DNA of 5,215 bases, from assembly GCA_902783445.1 (NCBI GenBank), contig CACZQX010000117.1, positions 1-5,215 of the forward strand. The letters run 5' to 3'. The notes under the pieces were generated by a model. The model was not told the DNA's origin. It was given only the letters and a program-made list of their open reading frames with translations, and made no database searches. Source of the stretch: an uncultured Lachnospiraceae bacterium (lineage in GTDB: Bacteria > Bacillota > Clostridia > Lachnospirales > Lachnospiraceae). Shown here in pieces: positions 1 through 5,215 of the stretch (positions are counted from its first letter, which is position 1; the number at the start of each line of letters is the position of its first letter). Made by a program: the position numbers and the translations under genes.

Positions 1-243
1 GCCCATTTCACCCTTTATTTCAACATCCGAATTAAAATACTCGCGACATAACTCCATCAAGTCCACATCATAGGCAAGAAAATCATTCTTTTGCATTGTA
101 TTGTTTTTAAAGTCCAACACAGAAAGCAAAAGTCTGGACTTTGGTCTTTTACAAAAAACAGATACGGCAATCAGTAAAGCGATAATTACAATTGCCACAA
201 TAATAAGAATACGAAATAATTTCTTTTTGTTTGTTTTCTCCAT
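1..243 (-). CDS. Unrecognised membrane-anchored protein, N-terminal part only (C-terminus beyond left edge)
   Basis: An open frame on the minus strand runs from an ATG at 243-241 to the window edge without a stop (81 codons). An in-frame TAG lies five codons upstream of the ATG, so the start cannot be much further out. A modest AGGA ribosome site (254-257) sits 10 nt before the start. The protein opens with a basic stretch (KTNKKK, residues 4-8), followed by one strongly hydrophobic segment at about residues 11-30, rich in I, L, V and A, and then CKRPKSR. This is the layout of an uncleaved signal anchor or an inefficient signal peptide, with the rest probably outside the membrane. The Cys at residue 31 follows Phe, which does not fit a lipobox. 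The visible soluble part (residues 32-81) is acidic and shows no motif I recognise. A good sigma-A-type promoter precedes it. The frame is convincing; the function is unknown. Confidence 0.75.
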   Translation of the reverse strand, partial: MEKTNKKKLFRILIIVAIVIIALLIAVSVFCKRPKSRLLLSVLDFKNNTMQKNDFLAYDVDLMELCREYFNSDVEIKGEMG

Positions 244-274
244 AACATAAACATCCTAACATTTTACTAACAAT

Positions 275-304
275 AGAATAATGCCTTGAGACAAAATATG
301 TCAA
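275..304 (-). promoter_or_regulatory. Sigma-A-type promoter for the leftward gene
   Basis: On the minus strand a perfect -35 hexamer TTGACA (plus-strand 299-304) is followed after 18 nt by a -10-like TATTCT (275-280; TTATTC one base earlier would give 17 nt). Transcription would start near 268 and leave a short leader of about 25 nt before the ATG at 243. The box quality makes this the most convincing promoter in the divergent region. Confidence 0.6.
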
Positions 305-321
305 GAAAGGAAAAAACGCAT

Positions 322-357
322 GTTAACAAATTGTTTACAAAAAGTTAACAAATTGTT
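322..357 (+). repeat. Perfect 14-bp direct repeat pair (322-335 and 344-357)
   Basis: GTTAACAAATTGTT occurs twice, identical over all 14 bases, with an 8-bp gap and 22-bp start-to-start spacing. Each copy contains an imperfect dyad (AACAA, one central base, TTGTT). The pair lies within the intergenic region between divergent genes and coincides with the hexamer array, so it is best read as part of an operator rather than as a mobile-element trace. Confidence 0.85.
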
Positions 358-361
358 ATTT
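323..361 (+). promoter_or_regulatory. Array of TTAACA-like hexamers at 11-bp period; PhoP-box-like operator candidate
   Basis: Reading rightward, TTAACA (323-328), TTTACA (334-339), TTAACA (345-350) and a degenerate TTATTT (356-361) are each separated by exactly 5 nt. The first and third units lie in a perfect 14-bp direct repeat, GTTAACAAATTGTT, at 322-335 and 344-357, 22 bp apart or two helical turns. Known: the Bacillus PhoP response regulator binds TT(A/C/T)ACA-like hexamers in tandem with spacers near 5 nt, and other OmpR/PhoB-family regulators also use about 11-bp tandem repeats. Inferred: a dimer-pair site of such a regulator upstream of the rightward gene, whose promoter has a good -10 but no clear -35, as expected for an activated promoter. 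The regulator's identity cannot be proved from sequence alone. Confidence 0.55.
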
Positions 362-391
362 GGCTTTAATCAATTATTAAAAAGGAATATC

Positions 392-397
392 TATAAT
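392..397 (+). promoter_or_regulatory. Candidate -10 box for the rightward sensor gene
   Basis: A perfect TATAAT lies 38 nt upstream of the chosen ATG at 436 and predicts a start of transcription near 404. No good -35 hexamer lies 16-18 nt upstream (the bases there read about TCAATT), and there is no TGn extension. The hexamer array ends 30 bp upstream of this box, which would place it around -43 to -81. An alternative weak promoter, TTGTTT (331-336) with TGTTAT (354-359) at 17 nt, lies inside the array itself. Confidence 0.4.
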
Positions 398-422
398 TAT
401 GTTATTGGTAGTACGATGAATT

Positions 423-427
423 GGGGG
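423..427 (+). promoter_or_regulatory. Ribosome binding site that sets the start of the sensor gene
   Basis: A GGGGG run ends 8 nt before the ATG at 436. The frame stays open back to a TTG at 421, but that codon overlaps this site and has no clear Shine-Dalgarno of its own, so the ATG is preferred. Confidence 0.65.
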
Positions 428-435
428 TAACTAAT

Positions 436-2394
436 ATGAATGGAGAATTATCTCATGTATTTACAAACGACTTGTGTGTCGGATGTAACAAATGTATATC
501 GGTATGTAGCACGCTGGGAGCCAACGTGTCCACGGAACCCGATGAGAATGGTAACACAAAAATTATAGTAGACGGTACAAAATGCATATCTTGTGGGGCC
601 TGTTTTGATGCATGTGAGCACAATGCAAGGGAATATACGGACGATACAGAGCAATTTTTTGAGGATTTAAAAAATGGAGTTCCGATATCAATTTTGATTG
701 CACCTGCGTTTAAGGCTGACTATCCGAGAGAATATGAAAGAGTTCTGGGCGGTCTTAAAAAGCTTGGAGTAAGAAGAATGATAAGCGTTTCTTTCGGCGC
801 AGATATAACAACTTGGGCTTATATCAATTATATACAAAGGAACAACTTCCTTGGGGGAATATCGCAGCCTTGCCCGGCAGTAGTGGGCTATATAGAAAGA
901 TATGTGCCGGAACTTATTCCAAGGCTTTTTCCTGTGCAAAGCCCAATGATGTGTTCGGCAATATACGCAAGAAAAGAAATGGGAATAAGGGATAAGATTG
1001 CCTTTATAAGCCCTTGTATAGCAAAGAAAATGGAAATAGACGATCCTAATAATGCCGGCTATGTAAATTATAATGTAACATTTAAGCATCTTATGAAATA
1101 TATTATGGACAATAATCTTATGGCTGAGCCTTACACGGATGAGATTGAATATGGACTGGGATCGATTTACCCTATGCCGGGAGGCTTGAAGGAAAATGTA
1201 TATTGGCTTCTCGGTGGGGAAGTCTTTATTCGTCAGATAGAAGGCGAAAAAAGAATGTATAACTACATTCAGGCAAACAAAAACAAAATTGCCGAAGGAA
1301 AGACCCCATTCTTGTTTATTGATGCGCTTAATTGTGAAAACGGCTGTATAAGCGGAACCGGAACGGATCCTGAGGTAAGCGGAAATGACGATCCGCTCTA
1401 CAATATTCACAGTATTCAAGAAAGTGTAAAAAAGAATACGAAGAAAAGCGCTTGGTCGAGACCGTCTACACCTAAACAAAGATTGGACGCTCTTAATAAG
1501 CAGTTCGCAAGATTGAATCTAAACGATTATTTGCGAAATTACACGGACAGATCGGAAAATTGCAAAATAAAAATACCGTCCGAAAAAGAGCTTGACGAGA
1601 TTTTCAACTCAATGAAAAAGACAACGGAAGAGTCCAGAAAAATAAACTGCTCATCATGCGGCTACGGAAAATGCATAACCATGGCGACAGCGATATATAA
1701 CGGTGCAAACAATAAATACAATTGCGTGCATTACCTAAAAGACCTTGTGGAAAGCGAAAAACGCTTAGCACAAGAAATGGTTGAGCAAGAAAAAGAAATG
1801 CTTGAAGTACAGCAAAAAGAGCTTATAAATACAATAGACGGAATAAATAATCATTTTAAAACACTCAGTGAGTCGGTTAGGGAAGTTATTGACGGAAATG
1901 CTCAAAATGCCGCTGAATCCGGTTCAGTATCTCAAGAAATGTTAAGTGTATCAGATTTCTGTGAGAAATTGAAAGTATCGGTAGATAAAATCAAAGAAAA
2001 CTTAAATGACTTGGTGGATAACAATGCAAAAGTTGTAGATATAGCCGAGCAGACGAACTTGCTTGCCCTCAATGCATCCATAGAAGCGGCCCGCGCGGGA
2101 GATGCGGGAAGAGGATTTGCGGTAGTTGCCAGCGAAATCAATTCCTTGGCGGCGGATTCGAAAGTTACCGCTGAGTTGAGCGGAGATGCAAATGCACAAA
2201 TAAAATCAGCAGTGGAAACCATCGCAAAAGAAGCGGAAGAGCTGCTTAGCGTTGTAGAAAACGTAAATGCCAAAATTCAGATACTTGCTTCCTCTACAGG
2301 GGAAATATCAGATGCAACAAATACAGTATCAAACAGTGTGGAAGAAGTAAGGAACGAACTTAATAGCCTTTTGCAAAGCAGTAAATTGCACTAG
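436..2394 (+). CDS. [FeFe]-hydrogenase-like sensor fused to a methyl-accepting chemotaxis signalling domain
   Basis: This is a 652-residue soluble protein with no membrane segment. Domains in order: (a) two ferredoxin motifs with Cys 14/17/20/24 and 50/53/56/60, for two [4Fe-4S] clusters; (b) an [FeFe]-hydrogenase large-subunit domain, about residues 82-320, with its three signature regions: QPCP (Cys146), SPCIAKKME (Cys194, Lys197, Glu200) and NCENGC (Cys300, Cys304); (c) a four-cysteine Fe-S domain of the RnfB type (Cys 405/408/413/430); (d) a coiled coil from about 435; (e) the chemoreceptor hairpin tip, EQTNLLALNASIEAARAG at 538-555 followed by GRGFAVVA. All four H-cluster cubane cysteines are kept, but the usual CC of the first signature is PC and the usual MPC of the second is SPC. 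Known: the replaced Cys is the proton-transfer residue of catalytic enzymes and is also lost in some sensory hydrogenases. Inferred: a cytoplasmic H2 or redox receptor that signals through CheW/CheA. There is no HAMP domain, PAS domain or C-terminal CheR-tether pentapeptide. Other reading: a redox Fe-S sensor without the binuclear iron site. The domain calls are secure; the ligand is not. Confidence 0.93.
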   Translation: MNGELSHVFTNDLCVGCNKCISVCSTLGANVSTEPDENGNTKIIVDGTKCISCGACFDACEHNAREYTDDTEQFFEDLKNGVPISILIAPAFKADYPREYERVLGGLKKLGVRRMISVSFGADITTWAYINYIQRNNFLGGISQPCPAVVGYIERYVPELIPRLFPVQSPMMCSAIYARKEMGIRDKIAFISPCIAKKMEIDDPNNAGYVNYNVTFKHLMKYIMDNNLMAEPYTDEIEYGLGSIYPMPGGLKENVYWLLGGEVFIRQIEGEKRMYNYIQANKNKIAEGKTPFLFIDALNCENGCISGTGTDPEVSGNDDPLYNIHSIQESVKKNTKKSAWSRPSTPKQRLDALNKQFARLNLNDYLRNYTDRSENCKIKIPSEKELDEIFNSMKKTTEESRKINCSSCGYGKCITMATAIYNGANNKYNCVHYLKDLVESEKRLAQEMVEQEKEMLEVQQKELINTIDGINNHFKTLSESVREVIDGNAQNAAESGSVSQEMLSVSDFCEKLKVSVDKIKENLNDLVDNNAKVVDIAEQTNLLALNASIEAARAGDAGRGFAVVASEINSLAADSKVTAELSGDANAQIKSAVETIAKEAEELLSVVENVNAKIQILASSTGEISDATNTVSNSVEEVRNELNSLLQSSKLH

Positions 2395-2416
2395 TGCCAA
2401 GAAAGATTAGCTTTGG

Positions 2417-2445
2417 TTGTTTTTTGTATACTATTGTGCTAAAAT
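2417..2445 (+). promoter_or_regulatory. Candidate extended -10 promoter of the glycolipid operon, overlapping the terminator
   Basis: TTGTTT (2417-2422), a 17-nt spacer and TAAAAT (2440-2445), with TGC directly before the -10 giving an extended TGn motif, form the best plus-strand promoter in this gap. The -10 lies in the left arm of the terminator. Transcription would start near 2452, inside that arm, so the new transcript would lack most of the left arm and could not form the full hairpin. The leader would be about 44 nt. This rests on sequence match only. Confidence 0.45.
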
Positions 2446-2479
2446 AAATCACGCATCTTATGATGCGTGATTTATTTTA
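2440..2479. terminator. Rho-independent terminator hairpin after the sensor gene (possibly bidirectional)
   Basis: A perfect inverted repeat with 18-nt arms (2440-2457 and 2462-2479) and a TTAT loop encloses the GC-rich core CACGCATC/GATGCGTG. The outer arms are A-rich on the left and T-rich on the right, so the transcript carries a U-rich 3' flank in both directions. It begins 45 nt after the sensor stop codon and ends 16 nt before the next start codon. It most likely separates the two transcription units. Confidence 0.85.
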
Positions 2480-2495
2480 ATAAAGGTAAACTTAA

Positions 2496-3563
2496 GTGAA
2501 ATCAAATAAATTAAATATTTTTATTATCATCACTTGTGCGGCAGTAGTAATAGGATTTATATTCTTTAACACAGGTGCGGATAATTTATTGGAAAATTTA
2601 AAAGAACTGAAAATCGCTTGGGTAATTTTGGCTGTTGTATGCATGGCCTTGTACTGGTTTTTTGAATCCATAGTGTTGCATATAATGTTAAAGCCAATGC
2701 ACAAGCAACAAAAATACAAAGACACTCTTGCCTTGTCTGTGGGAGGTCAGTATTTTAATGCAATAACCCCCTTTTCTACCGGTGGACAACCTTTTCAAGC
2801 TTATATATTAACAAAGCAAGGTGTTGCTTTGGGAAAGGGCATTAATGCCTTGTTTTCAAAGTTTATAGTATATCAGATAGCGTTGGTATTGCTGACTGCA
2901 ATACTTTTATTACTGCGTCTTGATTATTTCAAGCAAAATATCAGCAATTTTTCTTTAATAGTATTAATCGGATTTTTGGTAAATTTGGGAGTCTTGTTTT
3001 GGCTCTTGGGAATAGCGATTTTTCAAAAAATCACAAGAAAGATAGCCGGTGCAATAATCAGCTTTCTTGCCAAAATCAAAATAATTAAAGATCCCGAATC
3101 CAAAAGAGCATACATGGATAGGGAACTTGAAACATTCGGAGTGTATTTTAAAGAAAGAATAAAAGATGTTCCGTCATTTTTGCTGGCGTTTTTGTTCAGC
3201 GTTGCGCAACTCCTTTCATATATGGCGGTGCTTTATATGCTTTACAGAGCCTTCGGTTTAAATGAGATGGACTTTTTGACAATTATATCCGCCCATGCAT
3301 TTGTAATGACCATGGCAGCATTTATACCGGTACCCGGAGCGGGTATAGGCGCGGAAGGTTTTTTTTATTTTTTTATGAGGCAATTTTTCGTAAAAGACGG
3401 ACAACTTGGAGTTGCAATGATTCTTTGGCGTCTGATTACCTTTTACTTAACAATAGTGGTTGGCGTGGTGTTTGCATTTATATCAAATAAAACGGCAAAA
3501 CGTATGTCAAAAGAAAGAAAAGAAGCAGAAAGCCAAGAGGAAACAGAGGAAGAAAATGTATAA
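2496..3563 (+). CDS. YbhN/MprF-type (UPF0104, lysylphosphatidylglycerol synthase TM-domain family) integral membrane protein
   Basis: The product has 355 residues and starts at GTG, with AAAGG (2482-2486) 9 nt upstream. Hydrophobic segments lie at about 7-25, 39-62, 118-140, 154-178, 226-250, 258-280 and 301-329, so it is a multi-pass inner-membrane protein. Two conserved family regions are visible: GGQYFNAITPFSTGGQP (83-99) and PVPGAGIGAEGFF (278-290), the latter like the PVPGG-G-E motif of YbhN-like proteins. The length matches stand-alone members, and there is no C-terminal aminoacyl-transferase domain as in full MprF, so a lysyl-lipid synthase role is not supported. The protein ends in a highly charged tail (about 331-355) whose A/G-rich coding sequence also supplies the next gene's ribosome site. 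Known: the MprF domain related to this family flips lipids. Inferred from the adjacent glycosyltransferases: transport or handling of a glycolipid or its precursor. Family assignment is secure; function is tentative. Confidence 0.87.
   Translation: MKSNKLNIFIIITCAAVVIGFIFFNTGADNLLENLKELKIAWVILAVVCMALYWFFESIVLHIMLKPMHKQQKYKDTLALSVGGQYFNAITPFSTGGQPFQAYILTKQGVALGKGINALFSKFIVYQIALVLLTAILLLLRLDYFKQNISNFSLIVLIGFLVNLGVLFWLLGIAIFQKITRKIAGAIISFLAKIKIIKDPESKRAYMDRELETFGVYFKERIKDVPSFLLAFLFSVAQLLSYMAVLYMLYRAFGLNEMDFLTIISAHAFVMTMAAFIPVPGAGIGAEGFFYFFMRQFFVKDGQLGVAMILWRLITFYLTIVVGVVFAFISNKTAKRMSKERKEAESQEETEEENV
3547..3550 (+). promoter_or_regulatory. Ribosome binding site inside the preceding gene that sets the glycosyltransferase start
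   Basis: AGGA lies 5 nt before the ATG at 3556, within a purine-rich stretch at the end of the upstream gene. The frame is open further upstream to 3460, but that extension would encode a Lys/Arg/Gln-rich stretch read out of frame from the membrane-protein gene. The GT4 fold begins at once after the ATG at 3556 (MYKIGLFNDSF). Confidence 0.75.
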
Positions 3564-4776
3564 AATAGGCTTATTTAATGATTCATTTCCGCCATTTATA
3601 GATGGTGTATCCAATGCGGTAATGAATTATGCAAAAATATTGCAAAAAAAATATTGTGACATAGTTGTAATCACCCCACGTTATCCAAATGTAGTGGATG
3701 ATTACCCTTTTGAAGTATACAGATACCAATCTCTTAAATTTAAAGGAGATATGCCTTATCGTGTGGGAAATCCTTTCTCGCTTCTTGCAATAAGCGAAAT
3801 CAGAAGGAAAAAACTGGATTTGGTGCATGTTCATTCACCTTTTGCATCAAGCGTTATAGCTAACAGTGCATCGTTTATACGAAGCAAAAGAATCCCTGTG
3901 GTATTAACCTATCACACCCGTTATGAAATAGATTTGGACAGATATGTGGGCAAAAGACTTTTTAAATTTATCGCACATTTATTTGTCAGCAAAAACATTA
4001 ACAGGGCGGACGAAGTATGGGTGGTTTCAAAAGGCTCCATTGCAAGTTTGAGAAGCTTTGGATACAAGGGATCCATAAGGCTTATGCCAAACGGAACCGA
4101 CTTTGTTAATGGAAAAGCGCCTATTGAGCATATAAAAGTTGTTGACCGCATGTATGAAACCGCAGATGAAGAAAATGTATTTTTGTATTGTGGAAGAATG
4201 TTATGGTACAAAAATATAAAAATAATAATAGATGCTTTAAAAATAGTAAAAGAATCGGGAATCAAGTTTAAAATGCTTATGGTGGGAGACGGCCCGGATC
4301 GTGCACTTATTGAGCAATACAGCAACAGACAGGGACTTGAGGATTGCGTAATATTTACCGGTGCAATTTATGACAGAGTAAAGGTGAAAGCATTCTTCAG
4401 TCGTGCAAATTTGCACTTGTTTCCGTCTACATATGATACTTCGGGATTGGTTGTTATTGAGGCAGCAGCTTGTGAATGTGCATCGGTTTTGGTAAGCGGA
4501 AGCTGTGCCGCGGAAGGAATAACTGACGGAGAATCGGGATTTCTTTGTGAAAAGGAAAGCGGAGACAGTTTTGCCAAAGCAATAATAAGAGCCATTTCCG
4601 ATAAAGAAAAGCTAAAAGAAGTAGGCAAAAAAGCCCAGGAGGTTCTCTTTTGTTCTTGGGATGATGCCGTTGCAAACGCATACAACAGATACGAAGAAAT
4701 ATTGGACGAGTTCCACAAAAAAGGACGCAGACGCTTTAGAAAATCTCAAAGAGCTGCCAACACGGAGCTTCTATAA
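3556..4776 (+). CDS. GT4-family glycosyltransferase, probable diacylglycerol glucosyltransferase (LafA-like)
   Basis: This 406-residue protein has a GT-B fold. The N-terminal domain opens with MYKIGLFNDSFPPFIDGVSNAV (Asp16-Gly17-Val18, the glycine-rich acceptor-side loop) and carries HVHSPF (91-96) and YHTRY (119-123). The C-terminal nucleotide-sugar domain has GRMLWYKN (213-220), GDGPD (244-248) and the active-site stretch YDTSGLVVIEAAA. In that stretch the usual E-x7-E pair of GT4 enzymes reads D-x7-E (Asp294, Glu302). There are no membrane spans; like related lipid glycosyltransferases it probably sits on the inner membrane face. It overlaps the stop of the membrane-protein gene by 8 nt, which suggests translational coupling. 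Known: relatives such as LafA and PimB/MgtA-like enzymes transfer sugars from nucleotide donors to diacylglycerol or phosphatidylinositol. Inferred from neighbours: the first glycosylation step of a membrane glycolipid. The family is certain; the exact sugar and acceptor are not. The Lys/Arg-rich C-terminus (420-428 region in the extended frame, about residues 388-398 here) could aid membrane binding. Confidence 0.85.
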   Translation: MYKIGLFNDSFPPFIDGVSNAVMNYAKILQKKYCDIVVITPRYPNVVDDYPFEVYRYQSLKFKGDMPYRVGNPFSLLAISEIRRKKLDLVHVHSPFASSVIANSASFIRSKRIPVVLTYHTRYEIDLDRYVGKRLFKFIAHLFVSKNINRADEVWVVSKGSIASLRSFGYKGSIRLMPNGTDFVNGKAPIEHIKVVDRMYETADEENVFLYCGRMLWYKNIKIIIDALKIVKESGIKFKMLMVGDGPDRALIEQYSNRQGLEDCVIFTGAIYDRVKVKAFFSRANLHLFPSTYDTSGLVVIEAAACECASVLVSGSCAAEGITDGESGFLCEKESGDSFAKAIIRAISDKEKLKEVGKKAQEVLFCSWDDAVANAYNRYEEILDEFHKKGRRRFRKSQRAANTELL

Positions 4777-4787
4777 AAGGAAAAATC

Positions 4788-5215
4788 ATGAAAGTACTCT
4801 TGTACACGGAAAACGAAAAAATGCTTTCCAAGTCCGGCTTGGGAAAGGCCGTAAGGCACCAACAAAAAGCCTTGGAAGATAATAACAGCCGCTATACCAA
4901 AAATCCAAAGGATGATTTTGATATTGCCCATATTAACTGGTATGGAATCAAATCCTACAGATTGGCAAAATGGGCAAAAAAGCATGGAAAAAAAGTAGTT
5001 TATCATGCGCATTCCACAGAGGAGGATTTTAGGAATTCTTTTAAGTTATCGAATCAAATAGCTCCTTTGTTTAAAAAATGGCTGATAAAATGCTATAGAT
5101 TGGGTGATGTAATCATTACTCCCACACCCTATTCAAAAAAACTTTTGGAAGCTTATGGTTTAAAAAATATAAAGGCGATTTCTAACGGAATCGATACGAG
5201 CTTTTTTGTAAAAGA
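4788..5215 (+). CDS. Second GT4-family glycosyltransferase, N-terminal part (LafB/CpoA-like), runs off right edge
   Basis: The frame starts at an ATG 11 nt after the previous stop, with AAAAGGA (4775-4781) as its ribosome site 6 nt upstream, and stays open for 142 codons to the window edge. The visible N-terminal domain begins MKVLLYTENEKMLSKSGLGK, has a G-x-G-K acceptor loop (Gly17, Gly19, Lys20), then DDFDIAHINWYG (42-53), VVYHAHSTEEDFRNSF (70-85) and ITPTPYSKKLLEAYG (110-124), and ends with ISNGID (131-136), the usual lead into the second GT-B domain. The HAHSTEEDFRNSF stretch resembles, from memory, the enzymes of streptococci and lactobacilli that add the second sugar to monoglucosyl-diacylglycerol (CpoA/LafB). 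The catalytic C-terminal domain lies outside the window. Role inferred: adds the next sugar to the lipid made by the preceding enzyme. The family call is strong; the acceptor is inferred from context. Confidence 0.85.
   Translation, partial: MKVLLYTENEKMLSKSGLGKAVRHQQKALEDNNSRYTKNPKDDFDIAHINWYGIKSYRLAKWAKKHGKKVVYHAHSTEEDFRNSFKLSNQIAPLFKKWLIKCYRLGDVIITPTPYSKKLLEAYGLKNIKAISNGIDTSFFVK

Noticed and set aside
148..160. Lipoprotein lipobox at Cys31 of the leftward protein.
   Set aside because: The residue before Cys is Phe and the context (VSVFC) does not fit the small-residue rule at positions -1 and -2.
331..351. Possible Rex (NADH-sensing repressor) site: TTGTTTA and TTAACAA half-sites facing each other, attractive next to a hydrogenase-like gene.
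   Set aside because: The half-sites are 7 nt apart, whereas the clostridial Rex motif has 4 nt between them (18 bp in total). The 11-bp hexamer periodicity explains the same bases better.
421..435. TTG start at 421 for the sensor gene, adding five residues.
   Set aside because: The GGGGG ribosome site would lie inside the coding region, and no clear Shine-Dalgarno precedes the TTG; the ATG at 436 is well placed.
688..1479. Long open frame on the minus strand inside the sensor gene (263 codons).
   Set aside because: Its translation has no recognisable motif and it lies wholly opposite a gene with secure domains; it is a shadow. The same holds for the other antisense frames at 1932-2273, 3921-4325 and 4368-4718.
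2397..2425. Weak CCAA...TTGG stem followed by a T run directly after the sensor stop codon.
   Set aside because: Only about four pairs form without mismatches or bulges; the perfect 18-nt hairpin just downstream is a far better terminator.
3359..3374. T8-A-T7 tract within the membrane-protein gene, a possible slippage or phase-variation site.
   Set aside because: It encodes FFYFF in a conserved membrane region in correct frame, and such runs are common in AT-rich genomes; nothing else suggests switching.
3460..3555. Longer N-terminus for the first glycosyltransferase.
   Set aside because: The extension is the membrane-protein gene read out of frame. The GT-B fold starts at the ATG at 3556, which has its own ribosome site.

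Overview
The window looks like a piece of chromosome from an AT-rich anaerobic Firmicute, most likely a clostridium of the Lachnospiraceae kind. The evidence is the AT-rich, A-biased codon use, purine-rich Shine-Dalgarno sites, an [FeFe]-hydrogenase-type sensor protein, and a glycolipid gene pair like those of low-GC Gram-positives. The taxon is an inference; there is no rRNA or other marker gene here.

Layout. (1) 1-243, minus strand: the N-terminal 81 codons of an unrecognised membrane-anchored protein, running off the left edge. (2) 244-435: a divergent control region. It has a good leftward promoter, a rightward -10 box, and between them an array of TTAACA-like hexamers repeating every 11 bp that resembles a Firmicute PhoP box. 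(3) 436-2394, plus strand: a 652-residue soluble protein joining a 2x[4Fe-4S] ferredoxin module, an [FeFe]-hydrogenase H-cluster domain, a further four-cysteine Fe-S domain and a methyl-accepting chemotaxis signalling hairpin. (4) 2395-2495: a near-perfect terminator hairpin whose left arm also holds the -10 box of the best promoter candidate for the next operon. (5) 2496-5215, plus strand: a tightly packed operon of a YbhN/MprF-type multi-pass membrane protein, a complete GT4 glycosyltransferase (8-nt overlap) and the start of a second GT4 glycosyltransferase (11-nt gap) that runs off the right edge.

How it fits together. The first complete gene is best read as a cytoplasmic chemoreceptor that senses H2 or redox state through a hydrogenase-derived metal site. 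The cubane-ligand cysteines are kept, but the proton-shuttle cysteine is replaced by proline, which argues for sensing rather than turnover. The downstream operon probably makes membrane glycolipids: the two glycosyltransferases resemble the LafA/LafB (CpoA) type that add successive sugars to diacylglycerol, and the membrane protein may move lipid or lipid-linked substrate. The terminator suggests that the sensor gene and the glycolipid operon are separate transcription units. The most interesting items are the hydrogenase-chemoreceptor fusion and the 11-bp periodic operator upstream of it.
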